Assembly: GCA_014529385.2 (NCBI GenBank)
Contig: CM043963.1
Location: forward strand, 98,097,912-98,161,911
Reading direction: 5' to 3'
Source: Adiantum capillus-veneris
Taxonomy: Eukaryota; Streptophyta; Polypodiopsida; Polypodiales; Pteridaceae
Length of the DNA stretch: 64,000 bases
The translations under genes were made by a program, and so were the position numbers. Below the pieces are notes generated by a model that was given only the letters and a program-made list of their open reading frames with translations, was not told where the DNA came from and made no database searches. Position 1 is the first letter of the stretch, and each line of letters begins with the position of its first letter. This document shows positions 30,125 to 42,055 of the stretch, piece after piece.

Positions 30125-31263
30125 TGGTCACTTCGGCCTTGATATCCAATCTAGCTATGGTTTTCACTTCCTTATGCTCTAACAGCAAGGTGGTGTTTTC
30201 TTCTTATCCTTTACAGTAGTCACCCACCTTGTTTACATGCACAGGTTTCGCCTTTGGTTTCTTTGGTAAAGATTTACCCATGTGTTCATCTATGTGAATG
30301 TATTCTTGAGGGATTTTTAGTCCCAACTTCTCCAAATTTTGTGCCTACTTTGCCCCATAGATACGATCTAATCTATAAAAGCTTTGAAAGAGTTATTGTA
30401 TAACGTATATGAGTCGACATTAATTCATGGAAGCTCTTGGTGTCCATCATCTTTGGAAGTGGCTACCATTGATAGGGCACAATCGTGACCTCTGATTTCA
30501 TTTTGTGCTTTCTTATAAAAGACGGTAGTGTCTAATGTTTTACGCTTACTCTTTGCAAATACTTCAGTTCCTGCATCATCCTATAACAATTGTATATTTC
30601 CAAGATAAAACTCATGATCAATATTGATCTCCTTGATAGGTGCAAACTTAAAAGTTGCACTACCATCTTTGCGGTTCCTGATCATTTCCCACAAGGCTTG
30701 TGGCCATGGCTCCTCCACTTTTGGAATGGGCATTATTCCTTGTGACTTGGCATCATCAATGGTGTTTGTCACTACCTTTGCATCCAATGGTGCTTTGATT
30801 TTATGTTTCATTTGTCTAATCACTTTGTTTCCCTTGTGCTTGCTTTCCCTTTCCTTTTGGTGTAGTATCATCACTTCCTAGCTAGGGATGTTTGATTTTT
30901 TAGGCTGCATTAGCGCTTGAGCGATCTCTATGAGCCATTTGCACATTTCCAATTCTTGTGTTTCGAATTCAGAATGTAGGTATGTCAACCATCTTTGCTC
31001 TAAAGTCTGGTTGGTCTTTAGTCTAGCCTCGTACGCTTGCAATAGAGTCTGCAAGGGTTCTAGTACTTTGTCCACTAAGACTGAACCACCTGATGATATT
31101 TTTGGAAGACACCGCTTCTTCCACCCTTTCCTTGTTTTCTTTTTTGCGTTTAAGCTGCTCCTTAGTTTGTTACAACTCTGTTTCCAAGGCAGTCTTTTCT
31201 TTCAACCTTTTAGCTTTCATTTGCCTCTTTTTTCTTTCCAAGGTTTTCTCTAAGTCCATACCG
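30125..31263 (-). other. G2 region between gag and RNase H, frames degraded
   Basis: Minus frames at 30581-30874 (WPQALWEMIRNRKDGSATF segment) and 30878-31075 (helical, Leu/Glu-rich) are coding-like but match no domain I can name. From 30580 to 30125 the sense frame continues with many stops. No YXDD box is found. Confidence 0.45.
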
Positions 31264-31925
31264 TTAGGCTCTCAAATTTAGTTTGATCTGGTACTCATCC
31301 TCAATTGGCATGTTCCTTGCAACTTCTTGAGCTTGAGATCTACTTATCACATTGATAGGAATTATTGGCTCTATTTGAGATCCACTCAAACAAGGCAAAA
31401 CTCCAATGAAATTCATTGTCGCTTTTCCTTTGTTTTTAGGATTTTTGGGGGTAGTTTGGAAGTAAATGATCGATAGAACAACCATCACCAAAACCCAAAA
31501 ATCTTTGCGCGCTCATCCTTTTGTGGAAAAACTTGTGCCCGATGATTACCTCCACAATTACAGCAAGGACCTTTTGATTGAGCGGCTTGTTGTGTACCCA
31601 TTGGTTTTCTTGTCCTAAGAGGATATCCTCTAGGCTTGTAGTTTTGATTCACTATGAACATGAGCATGTTATCATCCATTGTATAATGATTCTTTGTTGG
31701 ATGAGTAATGTATGAAGGTTTTGCAGTCTCATTGGAGTTTACCCAAGAAGGATAACTCTCGTCAGCATATGCAATGTCTTTAGGATCTCTTTCGTAGGTC
31801 TCAAATGGCTCTTCATAATATAAAATGGGTGGCAACATTTGTTGACTTGTAAGTGCTTCTATATGGTGCATATATCGAACAATTGCCCTATTGTCTTGAG
31901 GTAAAGGAGATTGTTGGCCCAACAC
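31264..31925 (-). pseudogene. G2 gag C-terminal part with zinc knuckle
   Basis: The minus frame 31925-31485 holds a proline-, tyrosine-rich segment (MLPPILYYEEPFETYERD) and a partial knuckle CCNCGGNHRAQVFP, a CX2CX4H-like motif in which the final Cys is replaced. It continues into 31491-31264. Position and composition match the knuckle region of G1 (CYECGGPHRVAEC). Interrupted upstream by element H at 32103. Confidence 0.65.
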
Positions 31926-32103
31926 AGGTTGAGGCTTATCTGCCCCTTATCTGATTCATATGACCTTTCCCTCACGTAATTTTGTTGTAAAAACACTCAT
32001 TGGTCTCATGATTGGTACACTTCTACTAAATTTTGTACCACTTCAAGGCTCGTGGTACATTCATTATTGCAGGTGATTGCTAAGTTGCATTGCACGTTAA
32101 ATG

Positions 32104-32330
32104 ATGCACATATAATACGCTTTAAATGGACGTATTATATGACACCTATTTTTATTCGGCTGTATTGTACGGTGCCACATCAGGAAAACCACCGTATCAT
32201 ATAATTTCTTGGAATTTTGATCGAATAACATTTTGATCGAAGTAATGTTTTAATCGAAATGTTATTCGATCGAAAGATTAGTTTGATTGAAATAAAGTTC
32301 CTTATATACCGTGAAAACGGACTATTTTCC
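32104..32330 (+). repeat. Left terminal inverted repeat of H
   Basis: Shares with the reverse complement of 52480-52633 the blocks CGTAT(T/A)ATA, CGAATAA(..)CAT(..)T and GATCGA(A/G), in the same order and similar spacing. AT-rich and clearly diverged. Confidence 0.5.
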
Positions 32331-32524
32331 TCAATCCATTGAGCTCTCTCTCTTCCCCTGTTCTCATCTATAGGTGAGCATCAACAACAAGAAAAAAAAA
32401 CAAGTTTAAATTAGTTATAAAATTTTTAATAGAAATTTAGAGCTTTGGAGTTTAGAGCTTTGAAGTTTAGAGGTTTTTTCTAGGTTTTGGAGTTTTAGGT
32501 TTAGTCTTTATCTGCTCTTTGTGA

Positions 32525-33060
32525 AGTATATCTTACACTGAGAGGTAAATTAAGTAAGGTAGTTAATGATTACTTGCATTGTGTAGAGGAAACTCACACT
32601 TGGAAGTGATTCAATAGAGTTAAAGCTAGCAGTTTTTTGCTTTGTGTTAAACTATGCTCACACTTATAAGTAACTTAAGAGTTAGCTAGTTAAAGTTAGG
32701 AGTTACTTGTTGTGTGTTGAACTATGTTCACACCTGGAAGTAACTTGGGTTAGATTTATCTAATGATTGCCTGTCATGTGTAGAGTAGTACTCACACTAC
32801 AGATAATCTAGGTAGATTAAATAATAATCTCTCTCTTTGTGTAGAGGTATTCTCACACCTAGACGAGAATTATAGAAGTAGTGAGTTTTGATTGCTTACC
32901 ATGTATAGAGTTACACTCACACTTGGAGATAATTTAGATAGGTTTTTAAAAAATATCTTGCTATGTGTAGAGTTTACTCACACTTGAAAGTTATTGAGAT
33001 AGATTAAGAGATTTATTTATCATGATTCAGATGTAAAGTGAGAGCTCGCACTTGAAAAAA
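32525..33060 (+). repeat. Left subterminal tandem array of H, about 64-bp period
   Basis: The anchor (C/T)T(C/T)(A/G)CAC falls at 32533, 32594, 32659, 32729, 32792, 32853, 32917, 32978 and about 33044, giving nine diverged units of 61-70 bp. Units share TGTGTAGAG...ACTCACACTTGGAAGTAA. Confidence 0.8.
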
Positions 33061-33193
33061 AATCTATTTTTGGTATTTATTAATTGAAGAGGTTGAAAAC
33101 GTTGACAAATAAAGTAATGTAAATGGTATTAGAGTTTGGTTTTAAATGTGTATTTAGTAATTAGTTCTATTTGAGTTTGCAGATCTTAAGAAG

Positions 33194-35200
33194 ATGGTGA
33201 AAGGATACGAGTCAAACTACGTACATGAATTGGCCAGTGGAAAGACTACATCAAAGTTGAAGTGTAAGACCTGCGGTCATAATTTTAGCGAAAATGCTCA
33301 CAGGATAAAAGAACATGTGTTCAAAATTCCTGGAAACGTTTTAGCTTACAAATACCCCCCAAAAGGTATTGAAGAAAAATTTTCCCGAGTGGGCGCTCAG
33401 AGCAAAGAGAGTACATCTTGATGGCAAAAAAAAAGGAGGTCCCAAAATGATGGCTCCATCTATGGCTAGGGACATCGAGACGGCACTCGAGAATGATCAA
33501 AACCCTCCCTCGATCCTTGTTTCAAGTCAAGGAGGGTGTCATTCATCCTTTGCTGGGGATTGTAGCCCTAATCCTACCGGAAGCTCTGCTAACATAAGCC
33601 GAAGTGAAGCATGGTCTGGAGGAGAACATGCACCAAGTGGCCCTACTTTGCATCATGCATTTGATAAACAATGGCTGCTTGAAATCCATCTTAAGTGGAT
33701 GCAAGCATTTGTTGCATGTGGAATTCCTTTTAATGTCATTCAAAATCCTATATTCAGAGATGCTTTAATGAGCATGACGAAGAAAGGTTTTGTGGTACTT
33801 GATTATAATAAGATGCGTACAGAATACTTAGATAAAGTGAAAACTACATTCAAAGATATTTTAAAGCGCATAACTCTTGATTATGTGCCATAGTATGGAT
33901 GCAAAATTTCTCTAGATGGTTGGACAAATTGTCAGAAGAAACCATTGATTAATGTGATGTTGATGTGTCCAAGAGGTTCCATCTTTCTTGAGGCGATCGA
34001 TACATCCTTGAAAGAGAAAACTAGTGGATATCTTGCTGGTGTATATGAGCGTTCAATCAGAAGAGCGGGAGGACCTAAAATTGTGATAGCCATTGTCACA
34101 GATAATGCATCTAACTGCAAAGCAGCTGGAAAAGCAATTGAAACAAAGTATCCAGAGATAACATGGGTTCCATGTGCTGCTCACATTTTGAATATGCTCT
34201 TGAAGGACTTTGGAAAAGTTCCTTCTTGGTGAAGTTTATAAGAGAGAATTCATTTTCTTATGCTTTGTTCAGAACAAAGTCCCCAACAAAAAAGTTACAG
34301 ATTTTTTGTGTGATCCATTTTGTGACAGCAAATTACGTTCTGTCTACACTGCAGCAGGTTAAAGCAGCCCTTGTTGAAACAATGGCAGATAGAAAATGGG
34401 ATATGTGGCTTGATAAATTTCCAAATATGAACCTGTTGCTTCCGAAATTCTATCAGCTTGTAAACTCTCCTATTTTTTTGGAGAAATGTAGACAAAAATG
34501 TTACTGTCACAGAACACTTCACTCATCTGATACGATTAGTGGATAAAGAAGCCTCTATCTTTAGACGGGTTTATTGGTACATACAAGCCACTCGCAAGTT
34601 AAAAGACCATGCATCTTATGCAGGAAAAGAGAAAGCCATGACGATGTCTTTAATCAAAAGACGATGGGAGCAGCTGCATACTCCATTACATGGAGCAGGT
34701 TTTTTCTTAGATCCTAAGTTCCAGATGCACGAGCAATCTTCAAACAATGAAGTGATCAGTGATTTCATTGAAGTGTGTGATCAACTATTAGGCAATGTGG
34801 ATGGACAGTTGGCATATACACAAAAGACGGCATATACTAGCAGGGAAGGAATGTTTGGGGATCCTTGGCATATAGATGCTATCAAGACGATGAGCGCACC
34901 AGTTTGGTGGAAAGAGTACGATGGAGAAAAAGTGGAGCTTCAACATGTGGCTGTGAGAGTATTGTCTTTTGCTGCCTCTCAAGTGGTAGATGTGAAAGAA
35001 ATTGGTCTTTGTTTGCTTTCGTGCATACTAAAAAACAAAATCGATTAAGTCCTAAACGAGCTGTGGACTTGGTATGTATTTTGTAATATGCAACTTATGC
35101 ATAAGCCAGCAAAGTTAGCCACACATGCCATAGAAGAAAGCTTTGGTTGCTTTCAAACACACAAAGCAATTGCAAATGAGCTCAACTCCAATGATGAATG
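33194..35200 (+). pseudogene. hAT transposase (BED finger, DUF659, C-terminal dimerisation), degenerate
   Basis: Cut-and-paste transposase. N-terminus: MVKGYESNYVHELASGK, then a BED-type finger CKTCGHNFSENAHRIKEH (CX2CX8HX4H, about 33263-33316). The DUF659 region has ISLDGWTNCQKKPLINVML (about 33907), VTDNASNCKAAGKAI (about 34095) and WVPCAAHILNMLLKDF (about 34170). Central part: LHGAGFFLDPKF (about 34690). The dimerisation region has RVLSFAASQ, then in another frame ERNWSLFAFVHTKK and RLSPKRAVDLV (about 35000-35075). An in-frame TAG at 33891 and frameshifts near 33400, 34230, 34540 and 34985 disable it. DUF659 plus the ERNWS...RLSPKRA tail identifies the hAT superfamily. Confidence 0.88.
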
Positions 35201-35356
35201 GAATGGAACCCAAAAGATATTGATCTAAAATGTTCAGATGTTGAAGAAATTGATGACATGGTGCCTGTGATTGAGGGGAGGGATGAGATATAAAGTTTGT
35301 ACTGTAGACTCTATTAATTTTGCAATGCGAAAGTTATGTAGAGTTTAGATTCACAA

Positions 35357-35488
<132 letters not shown>

Positions 35489-35759
35489 TCTTTCATTGTC
35501 TCCCTTTCTCTCCATTCGCTCCATATCATTGTCAAAAAGAGAGAGGGAGGAGAATAGAACTTACATAATTGCAACAACATCCGACATGTTCATTTGTTGC
35601 AATAAATAGATATTTACATACCAAAAAGAGGTTTTAGTTACAAATCTTGAGATTTAAGATACAAAAAGAGCTTAGTATTGTGAGGGACATTCAATTTAAA
35701 CCATGGGCTACATCTCCTAAAAGATCAGATACATGAAATTTTGATTGGTCAATTGAATC

Positions 35760-36463
35760 GCTTGCACCCACATTCCCTATCTCTTCTTCAATAACATGCC
35801 CATACTTTGCCTCGTGCCATGCCAACTTTCTTTCTAGTAGTGTTATACGAGCACGCAGGCATGGCTAGGGTCTCTCCTTGACTTGCCAAATCCACGCCTT
35901 AGGTTGCAAGCTGCGCAATGACTGCGGTTTCTTCAGGCAAGTATGTATATCCTCTCTTGCGAGGAGGGTCTTCTTGATTAGCTTCCCGTGCATGAATCTT
36001 CTTAGCTGGGTGCTCTTTGCCAACACCTCTTGTAGTGGGATGATCATTCCAATCAAATTTGGACGGCAATACATAGTAGCAATAGCATTGTTGCACAAAG
36101 CAAATTGCCACTTGATTATTATTTGGTGGTGATCTGTACACTTGGATGAATCTTACAAGGATATTTCTTGCGAGGAAAGTGTGTTGCAAATATGAAACCT
36201 TCAAGCGAGCAATAGCCTTAGCATTTCCACTAACTCAAAATGTGTTGCGTACGAAGTGATTCGGGCATATCTGTCTGCATTGCTTGTAATTCAGTGGCTC
36301 CCCTTGAAGTTCTGATTCGTCTTGTTGGGTTGCAGCCAAAGTGCCGAGATCTCCTTGAGCCACCCGAATCTCTTCCTCTTTGTAAATTTATCGAGCCAGT
36401 GCATGATTAAGCAAAGGATCATTAGGCTGTTGTGCATTCTGGTCGAGAGTAATATCTTCCATA
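35760..36463 (-). pseudogene. ORF-B of H: unidentified protein remnant
   Basis: A minus-strand frame can be followed from an ATG at 36463 (MEDITLDQNAQQPNDPLL) through an intermediate segment (NPHF-like, VAQGDLGTLAATQQDE) to a better-preserved block at 36204-35899 with CFVQQCYCYYVLPSKFDW, then a basic tail (PPRKRGYTYLPEETAV). Three or more stops and frame changes interrupt it. I do not recognise the family. It lies directly downstream of the kinase-like pseudogene on the same strand and opposite to the transposase, so the two may have been one transcription unit. It is either a second transposon-encoded protein or captured host sequence. Confidence 0.4.
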
Positions 36464-36674
36464 ACTGACATGCGAAATAATAAACTTTAGTGAGACAGGT
36501 CTTAGCACTTGAAAAAGAGAGATGTTTTAGAGAATTGAGCAATCCAACTTGAAATACTTTAAAACCTCAACTTGAAGAACTTTAAAGACGTAACTGAAAA
36601 ATACGAGTAAAGACATAGTTTGAAATATCACCACACATTGCACACCATTAATGCCAAAAAAGTTGATTACTGGT

Positions 36675-37985
36675 TTAATCATCAATAGGCCTCAAGCCAG
36701 ATTCGTTTACAATATGATAGCCAACATTATTTTCTCCATTCAAACAAAGGCTTAAATCCCATATCTTAGGTCTATCTAAGGGTTTGGGGGATTTTCCACT
36801 AGCAAGATGTTTTTTTACATTTCGCAAAAAATTTCTCTTGAGAACCTCAATGGGCTCTGGAATACACGCAAGCAAGCGTATAAGAATATATGAGCAAGCG
36901 TATAAGAATATATGAGAGACTATATATATCATATGCCTTGGATGGAGGAGGATTGGTGCTGATATTTTCAGGGGCAGTCCATGGATAATCGCACTCAAAT
37001 TGAGCTCTACATTGAGGGGTGAGATTTGGCAGCTTGGGAAATGTTGCCAAATCGTTGATGGTGTACTTTGTCCCCAGTCTGCAATGCTAGCATACACTCC
37101 TCGCTCGCCAAAATGGAGTAGAATATTTATAGTGTGTAGATCATTGTGAATAAATTTGTGACTATGCACGAATTTAATCATCTGCAGAAGAGCGTTGAAG
37201 ATTGGCAAAATGTTGTCAGTGAACTACTGTACAGTTCTAGACATGTGTTGGAACTCTCTGATGATTGCAAGCTTGCTTCCATCATGATGACATGCTTGAA
37301 TCCACTGCTCAAGATGACCTCCATTTTAAATCTTGAAGATCAACACAGGTCTTTTGCTATACCGAACAAGAGCACAAAGCAATATCATGCCATAATGCTG
37401 AACAATTGTAGCAGTTGTCTCCTCTAGCACGATCTATAATGTTGGCTTGCTTCCTATTTGGTCTTTGTATATCTTCGCCGCATAGACAGGATCTTTGAAG
37501 AGAGGATGAGCTACTGATACTTGTTTCACATTTTCAAAACGTCCCCCTAATTGGGGTGCTTGCAAGTGAAAGATGGAATGCTCCCCAAGTAAGTGTAGGA
37601 CAAGAGGACACATTGTATTATTTTGCTCTTCAATTCTGAATGTGGCTGTGTTACAAGCTGCATTCACTCTTTGATTCTAGGTTTGGTTTTGATTTTTGGA
37701 TGAACCGTACTTTCAAAACTTCTAGTGACCTGGCCTAATAATTGCTTTACTGTGTTATGCATCACTCCTTTAGTGCGCAGAGCTGGGTCAAACAAAACTG
37801 GGAATGCACTGCATAGCTTCAACCAACACTGTTCCACAAGTTCAATCACAAAATCATCGAACTTTGCTTTCAGTGGATCAAATGCTCGTCACAAATGATC
37901 GCCTGAAGCTCCATAGAGAGACAAAACTAGAGCATCACTAATGATTTTGCGATGCTGACGCTTTAACTTTGTCTCTACCATGACT
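36675..37985 (-). pseudogene. Divergent protein-kinase-like gene carried in H
   Basis: The minus strand starts near an ATG at 37981 (MVETKLKRQHRKIISDAL). Kinase features in order: a possible nucleotide-binding lysine block VYAAKIYKD (about 37490-37463), then the catalytic-loop motif KFIHNDLHTINILLHF (HxDLHxxN, about 37155-37110), then SIADWG (37072-37087) in place of DFG, and a possible activation-segment and P+1 part (YPWTAPEN in an overlapping frame near 36975). Catalytic Asp and Asn of HNDLHTIN are retained. DWG instead of DFG and HND instead of HRD mark it as atypical. Several frame changes and stops occur (near 37670, 37430, 37330, 37215), so it is not functional here. Family assignment beyond protein-kinase-like is not possible by eye. 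Confidence 0.6.
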
Positions 37986-38207
37986 GCCTAAAAATACATG
38001 AAGTAAATATAAGTAAGGTAAATCTAGAATATATAACAATTTGACACATATGATTGTAAATAATTCTAAACAAAAACATTTTATGGGCAATAATAACATT
38101 CAATAATGAAAGATCTAAACATTTCATGCACCATAATAACAACAGTAATGAAAGACGCGATGGTCAAAGCATTCAGGATTGAAGAATGTAAAATATATAT
38201 CTCCTCC

Positions 38208-38509
38208 TGTTAACCCTCACACACATTCCTATCACGAAGGATGCTGTATTATTTATTTGGTAGAGTTAGGTACCGGGCTTGTTAGTCCAATAGGAAAAGG
38301 GTAAGAGTGATCGCCGATGAGAGGCGCACTCTAACTGGAACATTCAAGGGATTAGTTGGCTAAGCATGGGTGCCCAAGTGTGAATGGGACGAGCTCATAT
38401 AAAAGTCAACTAAACCTAAAATTCACTCATTCTCTCATTTGTGCAATTGAAGAGTGCTCTTGCTCCATCTCCATCTTCTTCTTCTTCATCTCCTTGTGTG
38501 TGTGTGTAG

Positions 38510-38585
<76 letters not shown>

Positions 38586-38827
38586 AAGAGCGATTGAGCA
38601 TTGCGGCGGCACGACGGCGGCGAGACGGTTGAGCGCGGCGTAGCGGCATCTCCCTCTTCTTCGCGGCGAGGAATCCTCCACGACAGCAAGCGTAGAGCGG
38701 TGAGTGACACACCATCGCCATCTTTGAGCTTACTAGTTTAGGCTTATTGTGTGCTTGGAGCCATTTGTGGCTCGCACACAGTGTATCGGCAAGTTCCTTG
38801 CATTGCCACGTAAGACATACGTGCACA
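38208..38827 (+). repeat. 5' LTR of G1
   Basis: TGTTAACCCTCACACAC to ATACGTGCACA, 620 bp. It contains a GA tract at 38512-38582. The segment after the tract is GC-rich and matches 51027-51266 of the 3' LTR. Confidence 0.93.
38396..38405 (+). promoter_or_regulatory. TATA box of G1 LTR
   Basis: CATATAAAAG, conserved exactly at 49810-49819 in the 3' LTR. About 190 bases from the LTR start, a usual U3 position. Confidence 0.65.
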
Positions 38828-38831
38828 TTTT

Positions 38832-38849
38832 TGGCGCCACTGCCGGGGA
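38832..38849 (+). other. Primer-binding site of G1
   Basis: TGGCGCCACTGCCGGGGA, four bases after the LTR. It closely matches the TGGCGCCGTTGCCGGGGA site widespread in plant Gypsy elements of the Athila/Tat group. Confidence 0.9.
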
Positions 38850-39050
38850 ATGCCATACACTAAGCTTGAATGGCACTCTGTGCTTCTTTTGTGGTGCAAT
38901 TTCAATTGTAGGAAAGGTAGGGAAGGAAGGTGTGTGTGTTGAGAAGAAGGATTTTGTGTTGCTACTGTGTATTTCTTTGTTAATGAAGTTTTGAAAGGTT
39001 ACTGTGTTTTCTCTGTGCTAAGGTATTAGTATTAAGGTTGTTAGTTTCGC

Positions 39051-40968
39051 TTGAAGGAAACCTTTAGTAGAGCCACCCGCTCCGAACATGGAGCTAATGA
39101 TGTAAATGAGGGGGGTGGGGAAGTAAATTCTCCATTCATGACCAACGTAGACCCTATGCTCTTAGAGAATGTGCACGTGAATACTTCATTCACTGCACCT
39201 TCTGACTCTTCAGAGCTATTCCCCTCCGATGTCATATTACCCGATGGTAGAAGCCTTGCCGAAGTGCAAGAGGTTGAGTGATATATCACTGCGGCTAGGG
39301 AAAAGGAATTCAAGAGCTTATGCAAGGCGGAGCAACAAAGAGAGTTAAAAGCGAAAGCCCCTATGTCATTATCCTTGCTAAGAGAGCAATTGAGTGCTCC
39401 TGACTTAGCAACCGCTAAGGGCCAATCCCTAGAAAGAAACATTGCATCTAGCTCAAAGGACACCCCTAGCACATCAATCCTAGATGGAGCGTTCTTAAAT
39501 GAGAACTGGGAGTACGAACTACAAACGGAAACTCTAACCGACCTATACACAGGTCACACCTATCACATGGGTTGGTTAGATGTCCTACAATCCACAATGG
39601 GTGCTACTAGTGTGGAGGATCAACAACAAAGAGTTTGTGAGGTCATCCATAGGGTCATCGAGTTAGAGAGACAGAACAAGGGGATCAACATGCCTTCAAC
39701 GGGTCTCATGAGATTCTTAGATACAGGAAAGGCTAAACAACCGAACTTATCGCAAATGGAGACTCCCTCAGTAAGTCCGATGGATCCTCCATATGTTGTT
39801 TCTCCAGGGGTCTCAGTGCAATCCGAGCCCACAAGTGATAGTTGTACTTTTCCAAGTGTAGCTCATCTTTCCCTTGATGACACCACGGCTACCATGCCTA
39901 CCCCAATGATGGGCATACCAAGAAAGACGCCATGGACCTCATTTGTTAGTAAAGCGCCACTACATGGTAGCCCAATGCCTCCAATAGTACCTACAAGTGT
40001 GTACCAATCATATACACCCATGGGTCCTCGTACTCATGTAGTCCCTACCCCTCCCATTGTTTCAACAACTTATGCTCCACAAGCACAACACCCAAGTTCT
40101 TATTTCCATGGGACTATACCGGCTAGCATTAGCATGTCGCATCTGACGTCTCCTATGCCTAGGGCCACACATATGAACTTTGGGCCGCGAGATGGCACAA
40201 CATCGTACCAAACGTGGAACCCAAGGGCTTCCTATGCACCAAGCCCAATGCCAATACCTACTCCACATGTAGTCTCTCGAGCGCCTTCACCCATGGTGCC
40301 TGCTCAATTAGGTGACTTGGCAACATTTTCTCAAGCTATCGGTCGATCTATTGCTGAGAATATGCAAAAACACGCCTGATAGAGAGCCTAGAAGTAAGAC
40401 AATACAAATAGCCAAGCTCACACAAAAATTTAGTGGAGATGGGGATGTGAGAAAGCATATCGAGGTGTTTGAACAAATATGCGATTCTCTAGCAGAACAC
40501 AATGACTTGCATAAGAGTAATGCTTTAAGCCTAACCTTAAGTGGGAAGGCAGGGGATTGGTAACGAACCCTAAGGGTGGAAGAGAAAACGATTTATCCTA
40601 CTCTTAGGAGACTGTTCTTGAAAGAATACATACAAGAGGGAGTACTTTGGGGCGTAGCGTCTCAGCTCCAGAAAGCCCAACGAGAGGAAGGAGAGTCGGT
40701 GAGAGACTTTATTAGTCGCTTGAAGCATTTGAATTCTCGTTATAATCCAAATGAGAGCTTCAATAATAATCAATTGCTTGATAGATTCATTAGGGGATTA
40801 CGACATGATGATATCTACAATGGATTAGTCATTAGAGGTATCACCACTTGGGAAGTAGTCACCACCAATGCGATCCAATTGAAGGATAATTTAATGATTC
40901 AAGGAGATAAATCTATTAGCTCGCAAGCATCAGGGCATCAGCCAATGACCCTAAAGCCTCTTTGCTAA
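39051..40968 (+). pseudogene. Gag of G1 (Pro-rich N-terminal region and Retrotrans_gag core)
   Basis: Capsid precursor. The N-terminal part 39051-39281 ends at a TGA. The main frame 39363-40379 (338 codons) is rich in Pro, Ser, Thr and Met. After a frameshift near 40375, the gag core reads KHIEVFEQICDSLAEHNDL, TLSGKAGDW, an in-frame TAA at 40561, then LFLKEYIQEGVLWGV, EGESVRDFISRLKHLNSRY and LDRFIRGLRHDD. The W-stop-R step lies where Retrotrans_gag proteins have a continuous W(Y/F) block, so the stop is disabling. Core identification is firm; the proline-rich N-terminal extension is unusually long. Confidence 0.8.
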
Positions 40969-40987
40969 GGAACCAAAGATATCTGAG

Positions 40988-41761
40988 ATGACTTTAGCAG
41001 ATCTCACCAAGGCTATTCAAGAGAGTCTTAGAGACAATCGTGCTCCGCAAAACAATCATATGTATCCAAGAAGGGAGCAACAATGGTGCTCAGTATGCTA
41101 TGGACCACATAGTACCAATGAATGCACTACTTTTAGAGTAAAATTCAATGGGAATTGCAATGCTTGTGGAAGGTATGGTCATCAAGCTAAGGATTGCATA
41201 GTATTTAAGCACGCGATGGCCAATAGACCAACCTTAGCATGGACATACACACCTTGAGTGCCTGCATTGATGCCGGCCCCACCTCTTGAACAAACAACAC
41301 AACACATGGTCCCTAGGGCCCAAAATGTTGTTCAAACAACACCCTTACCACCTCCAATGCTAGGACCGCAACCACCACATCCGAGAATCACTTCTGTGAA
41401 TCAAGTGGGTTGTGAGTCATCTATTGCTTGTGTGGAAGGATGTGAGGAAGATATAGATCCTAATTTTGCCTATGGGATGGATGTGCTTGAAGAAAGTCCA
41501 CAATACTACATGGAGGACTATTGGGGACAATTCAAACTTGTATATCAAGTAGCTGTTCTTGCGGTAGGAGTTCAAAATATCAATTACACTGCTAAGAGAC
41601 CACCTCTTCAATGCTATGAGTGTGGAGGTCCACATCGTGTAGCCGAGTGTCCTATTAGGCTACAAAAGAACGCCACACTAATGCAAACCAATCAAGCGAG
41701 CACATCTACAATGCCAATCCTCATGTGTAATCGATGTGGCATAGATCCAATGTCCAAATAA
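40988..41761 (+). pseudogene. Three zinc knuckles of G1 gag
   Basis: Nucleic-acid-binding knuckles: CSVCYGPHSTNEC (CX2CX3HX4C, from 41087), CNACGRYGHQAKDC (CX2CX4HX4C, from 41156) and CYECGGPHRVAEC (CX2CX3HX4C, from about 41611). A fourth CNRCG pair lacks its His and last Cys. A TGA at 41255-41257 sits between the second and third knuckle in the same frame. The knuckles have spacers of about 10 and 140 residues, the latter Pro-rich. The first and third have the short CX2CX3HX4C spacing, less common than CX2CX4HX4C. Confidence 0.8.
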
Positions 41762-42055
41762 TCCAAATATGCCAAAGAAAAGTAATGGGAAAGTGGGCGT
41801 ACTCACTTCTTGATGGAAAGAATGTTTACAGAGGGACTACCTGATCCTATCGAAAAAATGGAGATCCCATCTTCCCCACGTCAAGGGACGGAAGTCCAAA
41901 AGGTGCCGTTAAACATTGCCAAATTGATGGATTTCATGTCTTTAGAAGTTAGAACCACCATCATGTCCAAACTATATAAATACCCTGAGCTAGTCTCAGC
42001 TCTTCGAGCCTTCCTCAATGGAGAACTGTAGTTTGGGCTACCACAATTTGCACAG

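Noticed and set aside
38416-38856. Frames encoding Leu-Ser or Arg-Glu repeats
   Set aside because: Translations of the GA tract in G1's LTR. The same applies to frames at 35314-35580, 49841-50056, 50791-51180 and 19751-20009.
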